Assembly (NCBI GenBank): GCA_016191225.1 | Contig: JACPPC010000007.1 | Location: forward strand, 1-64,000 | DNA from: Gemmatimonadota bacterium | Lineage (GTDB): Bacteria > Gemmatimonadota > Gemmatimonadetes > Gemmatimonadales > Gemmatimonadaceae | DNA length: 64,000 nt | Reading direction: 5' to 3' | Shown: positions 59,885-64,000 of the stretch, piece by piece | Numbering within the stretch: the stretch's first letter is position 1 | How the letters are laid out: every line of letters starts with the position of its first letter | Position numbers and translations under genes: made by a program | Notes under the pieces: model-generated | Seen by the model: the letters and a program-made list of their open reading frames with translations, nothing else | Told to the model about the DNA's origin: nothing | The model's database searches: none

Positions 59885-60559
59885 TCACATCCAGAATTCC
59901 CAGCGCTCCGTGAACAGGACGAAGGCCGAGAGGAGCAGGTTCGTCACCGCGTGCGCCACGATGAGGTCGCCCAGCGAGCGGGTGCGCATCATCCACCAGT
60001 TGTACGCCACGCCGGCCACGAGTCCCACTTCCCAGAACGGCCCGTGCTCGGCGGCGAAGAGGACGGTGGTGGCGGTGAACGACAGCGCCGTGAACGCGCC
60101 GAGGGGGCGCGAACGGAAGTCCTTCGCGTCGAGAAAGCGAGGGAGCCACGCCCGCCAGAACAGTTCCTCCAGAATCGGCACGAGGAGGGCCGCCCGGACG
60201 ATGCGCAGGCCCAGCACCGCGACATCGCCGCGGGCCTCGGGCGGCATCGAGACGGTGAGCGTGCCGGTGATCGCATTCTGGAAGGCGGCGTTGGCGCGCC
60301 AGCCGGGAATGAGCAGGTCTGGCGCGATCCAGACGAGGAAAACCCCGAGGCCGATCGCAATCGTGCCTCCCCACTGCTTCACCCGCAGGTCGATGGCGGG
60401 GCGGCCGACGACGACCAGCGTGGTGCCGACGATCACCACGCGCGTCACGGCGTCCGCTCGCGGCGACAGATCCACCAGCGGGAGCGTCGCGAGAAGCACC
60501 ATGAAAACCGCAAAGGGAGCGACGTACGGGAGGGAGGGGACTCGCTCGGCGATGGTCAT
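59885..60559 (-). CDS. CPBP/CAAX-type intramembrane protease, PEP-CTERM-associated type
   Basis: A 224-residue membrane protein with about six hydrophobic segments and the CPBP catalytic pattern: EELFWR (Glu131, Glu132, Arg136), His172 in FAAEHGPFWEVG, and His203 with Asn207 in HAVTN. These glutamates and histidines form the metalloprotease site in the family. A branch of this family accompanies exosortase/PEP-CTERM systems, and the gene is divergent from two PEP-CTERM genes, which suggests a role in their processing. No exosortase is present here. I chose ATG 60559; the longer frame lacks support. Confidence 0.8.
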   Translation of the reverse strand: MTIAERVPSLPYVAPFAVFMVLLATLPLVDLSPRADAVTRVVIVGTTLVVVGRPAIDLRVKQWGGTIAIGLGVFLVWIAPDLLIPGWRANAAFQNAITGTLTVSMPPEARGDVAVLGLRIVRAALLVPILEELFWRAWLPRFLDAKDFRSRPLGAFTALSFTATTVLFAAEHGPFWEVGLVAGVAYNWWMMRTRSLGDLIVAHAVTNLLLSAFVLFTERWEFWM

Positions 60560-60635
60560 GGGCGAGGCAAATGTACGAGGCTGCCCGACAACGGCATAGC
60601 TCGTCTGGATGCCGAGCCGCATGGCTCTGCCGACC

Positions 60636-60710
60636 CTGTGGCGCCTGCACCACAGGTAGTGGTTTCGGGAGCATGACCTGCGTCACCGTTGCTCTCGTTC
60701 GAGGCACGAG
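60636..60710. promoter_or_regulatory. Two inverted repeats in the divergent intergenic region
   Basis: CTGTGG-CGCCTGCA-CCACAG at 60636-60655 (perfect 6-base arms) and CTCGT-TCGAGGC-ACGAG at 60694-60710. They lie about 95-170 bases upstream of the -24/-12 element at 60805, a distance typical of enhancer sites for sigma-54 activators, and could equally act on the protease gene. The role is inferred from position only. The rest of 60560-60901 shows no gene. Confidence 0.35.
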
Positions 60711-60804
60711 CAAAGGCGAGCGCGACGGGAGCGAGGATTCCATCATCTTGTGGAAAAACGACTTACGGGTCGCTAAGAAGCCCTGAACGCCCGAAGTGAA
60801 TCGG

Positions 60805-60820
60805 TGGCATGGTGGGTGCG
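60805..60820 (+). promoter_or_regulatory. Sigma-54 type -24/-12 element of the first PEP-CTERM gene
   Basis: TGGCAT-GGTGG-GTGCG: the GG and GC pairs are spaced exactly as in the sigma-54 consensus TGGCAC-N5-TTGCW. The predicted start near 60831 gives a leader of about 70 bases. The -12 half is weaker than at the second gene. Confidence 0.5.
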
Positions 60821-60901
60821 TTTGGGGGGTGCGTGAGCAGACCGCAGGTGCAAGGGTCACTCCGCGCCTTCTCAACTTCCCCTCGAACGGACACCGACTC
60901 C

Positions 60902-61684
60902 ATGAAGCGCACTCGATTCGCGATTGCGGCGCTCGCCGGCGCACTGGCCCTTTCGCGACCCGCGGTAGCCCAACCCTCCGAAAGCGACGTCAAGTTCATC
61001 GGCCTCTCGCACCCGTCGGTGGTGGTCGGAGGCGTGTACGGCGGGGTGTACAACGGCAAGCTCGGCGGCACGATCGTGGGCTCGTCGTACCTCGGCGGCA
61101 CCTTGGTCGACCTGATCTGCGTGGACCTCACGCACGAGGTGAACTATGGGCAGACGTGGCGCGCCTACGAGCAGAACCTCGGCTCGCTCGACGGCAACTA
61201 CACGCGATGGGGCTGGGAAAGCGACTGGCTGCTGCGCTACCGTCGCGCGGCCTGGCTGACAGCGCAGATGAAGGGGCGTCCGGACGGCGACGCGACGGTC
61301 AAGGCGATCAGCACGGCGATCTGGCGAACCTTCACGGGAGACAAGGCGTACTCCGTGCCGGTGGGTCTCGGGTCGTCGTACGGCTGGACGAACGTTGACG
61401 GCGACGGGACGATCTGGGCGGCCGCGGTCACCTGGATCAACAAGTCGATCGCGGCCGAGACGCTGATCACGGCGACGAACGCGTCGTACTGGTCGAACTT
61501 CACGGTCCTGTCCGACAAGGCGATCGTACGCACGTTTGACAGCCGCGGGGTGTGGAACGGGACGGTGAACGGGACGCAGGAGTTCATCGCGACTCCCGAG
61601 CCGGCCTCGCTGGCGCTGATGGCGACGGGACTGGCGGGGCTGGCCTTTGTGGGCCGTCGCCGCCGCAACGAGCGGTCGAGCTGA
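60902..61684 (+). CDS. PEP-CTERM secreted protein, first of two paralogues
   Basis: A 260-residue exported protein. The signal peptide is MKRTRFAIAALAGALALS with cleavage near AVA-QP (23-24). The C-terminus has the sorting signal: TPEPAS at 231-236, a hydrophobic helix and the Arg run GRRRR. In exosortase systems this signal is cut and the protein released or attached. The mature part has a single Cys73 in ICVDLTH and a Trp-rich conserved block (RWGWESDWLLRYRRAAWLT, then ISTAIW). Over residues 31-210 I count 123 of 180 identities with the next gene, without gaps. A strong terminator follows. Confidence 0.9.
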   Translation: MKRTRFAIAALAGALALSRPAVAQPSESDVKFIGLSHPSVVVGGVYGGVYNGKLGGTIVGSSYLGGTLVDLICVDLTHEVNYGQTWRAYEQNLGSLDGNYTRWGWESDWLLRYRRAAWLTAQMKGRPDGDATVKAISTAIWRTFTGDKAYSVPVGLGSSYGWTNVDGDGTIWAAAVTWINKSIAAETLITATNASYWSNFTVLSDKAIVRTFDSRGVWNGTVNGTQEFIATPEPASLALMATGLAGLAFVGRRRRNERSS

Positions 61685-61709
61685 GCGACAGGTGAGCGGA
61701 GGCAAGGAT

Positions 61710-61734
61710 GGCCGGCCCACGCGGTGGGCCGGCC
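61710..61734 (+). terminator. Terminator hairpin after the first PEP-CTERM gene
   Basis: A perfect 11-base stem, GGCCGGCCCAC and GTGGGCCGGCC around GCG, then CTCTTG. It lies 26 bases past the stop, so the two paralogues are probably separate transcripts. Confidence 0.75.
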
Positions 61735-61896
61735 CTCTTGCGCCAGGAGGCGGCAGTGGCCCGATTGCGGCGGCCGAGGACTGCCGACCGCGATTGTAGC
61801 AGGGGCGCAACAACGGGCGCGGACGCCGCGACAAGGTGTGCCACCGGGTCAGGAGTCGGCGCGGATTGCCTACGCCGAGTGATCGTGACGGAGTAT

Positions 61897-61911
61897 CACA
61901 AGTCGTTTGTG
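61897..61911. promoter_or_regulatory. Inverted repeat, possible activator site
   Basis: CACAA-GTCGT-TTGTG, a perfect dyad about 62 bases upstream of the -24/-12 element of the second PEP-CTERM gene. An enhancer-binding activator could use it; this rests on position and symmetry. Elsewhere in 61735-62081 I see no gene. Confidence 0.4.
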
Positions 61912-61972
61912 CGTAAGCTGTTGCGGTCTACTAGTAAGACGATGGATGATGGTCATCGAAAGCAGGCCTTGC

Positions 61973-61988
61973 TGGCATGCTTCCTGCT
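61973..61988 (+). promoter_or_regulatory. Sigma-54 type -24/-12 element of the second PEP-CTERM gene
   Basis: TGGCAT-GCTTC-CTGCT matches TGGCAC-N5-TTGCW at all but two fixed positions, with GG and GC in the correct phase. The predicted start near 61999 gives a leader of about 83 bases. Confidence 0.6.
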
Positions 61989-62081
61989 CCCACAGATCCC
62001 GAGAATGTGTACCCACCGACGACCGGTGAGCGCTCGATTCTCACAACTCGATCTCACGTCCCCATTTTGAGGGAGTCCTGG

Positions 62082-62867
62082 ATGAAGTTCACCCGCATTG
62101 TCGCCACCACGCTTGCCGCGCTGATCGTCTGGGGCGCAGCGGCGTCGGCACAGCCGGCGACGACGGCGATGAAGTTCATCGGCACCGACCATCCCACCGC
62201 CACCGTCGGCACGGTCAGGGGCGGTGTGTACGCCGCGAAGATCGGTGGCACGATCGTTGGCAGCTCCTACATCGGTGGCACCACGGTCGACGTCGTCTGC
62301 GTTGACCTGCTGAACACGGTGTCGACCGGGCAGATGTGGACGGCGTACACGCAGACGCTTTACAACCCCGACCAGAATTACATGCGCTGGGGGTGGGAGA
62401 CCGATTGGCTCCAGCGCTACCGTCGCGCGGCTTGGCTGACGGTGCAGATGAACGGCCTCCCCGACAACGACTTCAAGATCAAGGCGATCAGCACCGCCAT
62501 CTGGCGCACCTTCACCGGCAGCAAGAAATACAGTGTCCCGGTCGGCACGGGCTCCACGTACGGCTGGACCAACGTCGACGGCGACGCCTCGATCTGGACC
62601 GCCGCCAAGGATTGGATCAACAAGTCCATCGCGGCCGAGGCCTCCATCAGCGCGTCGAACCTTGACTACTGGAAGAACTTCACGGTGCTCTCCGACAGGG
62701 CCATGACCAAGGTCTATTCGGGCTCGGGCGCCACCAGGAAGTGGATCGGCATGTCCGGCGGCGCCCAGGAATTCATCATGACGCCCGAGCCGGCGTCGCT
62801 CGCCCTCCTCGCCACCGGCCTCGCCGGACTGGCCATGGTCTCTCGCCGCCGCAAGGCGAAGGCGTAA
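62082..62867 (+). CDS. PEP-CTERM secreted protein, second of two paralogues
   Basis: A 261-residue paralogue of the gene before it. The signal peptide MKFTRIVATTLAALIVW ends near ASA-QP; the C-terminus has TPEPAS at 234-239, a hydrophobic helix and SRRRKAKA. It keeps the lone Cys73 (VCVDLLN), the RWGWETDWLQRYRRAAWLT block and ISTAIW at the same positions. A good ribosome binding site (GAGGGAG, 6 bases spacing) precedes ATG 62082, unlike the first copy. Function is unknown; such proteins are often part of the extracellular matrix or surface. Confidence 0.92.
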   Translation: MKFTRIVATTLAALIVWGAAASAQPATTAMKFIGTDHPTATVGTVRGGVYAAKIGGTIVGSSYIGGTTVDVVCVDLLNTVSTGQMWTAYTQTLYNPDQNYMRWGWETDWLQRYRRAAWLTVQMNGLPDNDFKIKAISTAIWRTFTGSKKYSVPVGTGSTYGWTNVDGDASIWTAAKDWINKSIAAEASISASNLDYWKNFTVLSDRAMTKVYSGSGATRKWIGMSGGAQEFIMTPEPASLALLATGLAGLAMVSRRRKAKA

Positions 62868-62896
62868 GACAGGATCGGAGCACCACGCGTTTCGCC

Positions 62897-62921
62897 ACGG
62901 GCCGGCCAGATGCCGGCCCGT
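62897..62921 (+). terminator. Terminator hairpin after the second PEP-CTERM gene
   Basis: A perfect 10-base stem, ACGGGCCGGC and GCCGGCCCGT around CAGAT, followed by TTGCG. It begins 29 bases after the stop. Confidence 0.75.
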
Positions 62922-63007
62922 TTGCGTTCCGGGATTCGCCGCGTCCATTATTAGTGCGCCGGTCGGCGCTTCCCGGCCCTCGCGACAAACTCTCCTCCCT
63001 CGCTGCC

Positions 63008-63538
63008 GTGTCCACGACCAACTCCGAATCGCTCGAACGCCTCGCCAAGCCGATCTACTTCGTCGGGCTGCTCCTGATCCTGACGCCCCTGGCGGACTTC
63101 ATCACCAGCGTCTGGCCGTTGCAGCCTCGGGAGATCCGCTGGCGCTTCGCGAGCGTGGCCCTGCTCGGCGGCTTCCTCTTCACGCCGCTCCTTGGCTCGA
63201 CCCTCGCCCTCTTCCTCGCCACCGTCCTCGAGCACCGCGGGACCCAGCGGCTCATGGCGATCTTCAACATCCTGGTGTCGGTGATCCTGGTGGCGATGCT
63301 GATCGGCCTCTCGTTCGATACGCTGCAGTTGCGCAAGGCCGTGCCGCCGGACGCCCAAACCGCCTTCCGCACGTCGGCGGTGCGCGCGGCATTCAAGCAC
63401 GGATCGGTGGCGCTGGCCGCCCTCTGGCTTGGCGTCGTCGGGCTGCGGATGGCCGCCAAGGCGTCGCGCGACGAGGCGCGTCGCGAGCGCCCTCGGATGA
63501 CGGGGCCGGTGGTCGTCACTGGCACGGGGCAGTCGTAG
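63008..63538 (+). CDS. Small integral membrane protein, unknown function
   Basis: About 176 residues from GTG 63008 (STTNSESLERLAKPIY), with four hydrophobic segments near 17-35, 48-70, 83-100 and 138-153. No family is recognised. The start is uncertain because there is no clear ribosome binding site; the first in-frame ATG is too late. The C-terminal 25 residues are basic and polar. Confidence 0.65.
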   Translation: MSTTNSESLERLAKPIYFVGLLLILTPLADFITSVWPLQPREIRWRFASVALLGGFLFTPLLGSTLALFLATVLEHRGTQRLMAIFNILVSVILVAMLIGLSFDTLQLRKAVPPDAQTAFRTSAVRAAFKHGSVALAALWLGVVGLRMAAKASRDEARRERPRMTGPVVVTGTGQS

Positions 63539-63577
63539 CCGACCGCGGTTGAGCGACGCCGGCGCACGCCGGCACGG

Positions 63578-63615
63578 GAAGCGCCGAGGGGCCGCGCGAA
63601 GCCCTTCGGCGCTTC
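63578..63615. terminator. Long hairpin between the membrane protein gene and tRNA-Leu
   Basis: Arms GAAGCGCCGAGGG at 63578-63590 and CCCTTCGGCGCTTC at 63602-63615 pair with one bulged base. Because the flanking genes converge, it may serve both. A smaller perfect dyad, GCCGGC-GCAC-GCCGGC, precedes it at 63558-63573. Confidence 0.6.
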
Positions 63616-63628
63616 TGCTTTCAGCCAG

Positions 63629-63714
63629 TGCCCAGGGCGGGACTCGAACCCGCAAACCACTCGCGTGGTGGGGGATTTTGAGTCCCCTGCGTCTACCAAT
63701 TCCGCCACCCGGGC
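63629..63714 (-). tRNA. tRNA-Leu, anticodon CAA
   Basis: An 86-base cloverleaf. The acceptor stem is GCCCGGG with CCTGGGC (one G-U pair), and the D-loop contains GGTAGACG. The anticodon stem GGGGA/TCCCC holds the loop CTCAAAA, giving CAA, which reads UUG. A long variable arm (CACCACGCGAGTGG) marks class II, and the T-loop is GTTCGAGTC. The terminal CCA is not encoded. Confidence 0.95.
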
Positions 63715-63882
63715 AGGTGGTGCGGCGCGCGCCTCCCTGCCACTCGGCGCGCGCCCCGGCAAGATCGAGGGGAGAGGGCGCCGGGCGCAATCCCGCGCCG
63801 CGGCTGGACCGGCACGTGCCCGGGTTCCGACGGCGCACTCGCCGTGCGAATCGCCCGCCGGCGCGGTGCGGGGCGTGACGCG

Positions 63883-64000
63883 CTAGTACCCGCGGACGCG
63901 ATCCACGAGCCAGCGGGTGGGCTCGCCGCGTTCGAAGGCCGACAGGCACTCGAGGAAACCGGCGGCGGCGCCATCGACGGTGGTGAGACCGGAAATGTGC
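63883..64000 (-). CDS. C-terminal fragment of a D-2-hydroxyacid dehydrogenase, cut by the window edge
   Basis: The last 38 residues of a protein whose start lies past the right edge. It reads ISGLTTVDGAAAGFLECL and ends EPTRWLVDRVRGY. This His-x-Ser-Gly segment and closing block resemble the C-termini of D-2-hydroxyacid dehydrogenases, but no catalytic domain is in view. Confidence 0.65.
   Translation of the reverse strand, partial: HISGLTTVDGAAAGFLECLSAFERGEPTRWLVDRVRGY

Noticed and set aside
63629-64000. tRNA-Leu as an integration site for a mobile element
   Set aside because: No integrase and no repeated tRNA 3' end is visible beside it; the neighbour is an ordinary metabolic gene.

Overview
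The window is a high-GC bacterial chromosome segment, packed almost entirely on the minus strand. It is mostly core energy metabolism, fatty-acid synthesis, replication and repair genes, with two small accessory patches at its ends. The gene content fits Gemmatimonadota: a complex I operon with a second nuoM, a Bacillus-type succinate dehydrogenase, a UPF0182 membrane protein, PEP-CTERM secreted proteins and a Gram-negative outer-membrane receptor-like protein. This placement is an inference from gene content, not a phylogeny.

Layout. 1-1.1 kb: the edge of an IS630-like element and a lone SIR2-like gene with less GC-rich sequence. 1.2-7.3 kb: lipid operon (DUF177, rpmF, plsX, fabH, fabD, fabG, acpP, fabF). 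7.4-9.9 kb: ndk, sucD, sucC. 9.9-13.8 kb: UPF0182 protein and phosphomannomutase. 13.8-29.9 kb: complete nuoA-N operon with two different nuoM copies. 30.2-31.5 kb: plus-strand dcd and a methyltransferase. 31.6-36.0 kb: mdh-sdhCAB. 36.1-37.8 kb: moaD-moaE-moaA. 37.9-39.9 kb: HU, carA, secG. 40.2-53.8 kb: sixteen tightly spaced genes (yicC, gmk, rpoZ, coaBC, udg, dnaB, radA, ispD, a Sua5-type gene, a phosphatase, aroE, comF, gap, a small membrane protein, pgk, tpiA). 53.8-59.6 kb: icd, pepA, a plug/barrel outer-membrane protein and a 2-hydroxyacid dehydrogenase. 59.6-63.0 kb: a CPBP/CAAX-type membrane protease gene divergent from two tandem PEP-CTERM paralogues. 63.0-64.0 kb: a small membrane protein, tRNA-Leu(CAA) and the C-terminus of another dehydrogenase.

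How the parts work together. The TCA enzymes (Icd, SucCD, SDH, Mdh) feed NADH and reduced quinone to complex I and the respiratory chain. The glycolytic block gap-pgk-tpiA sits at the end of a long row that also holds replication, repair and cofactor genes. Neighbouring genes in these rows overlap by one to four bases; eleven junctions are GTGA and one appears to be CTGA, which implies pervasive translational coupling. Sigma-70-like promoters are readable by eye upstream of several operons (TTGACC or TTGACA, 17-bp spacer, TANNNT).

The most interesting parts are the PEP-CTERM locus, where both paralogues carry sigma-54 type -24/-12 elements with an inverted repeat further upstream; the double-NuoM complex I; a probable CTG start codon on a signal-peptide gene; and the SIR2-like gene beside an insertion sequence.
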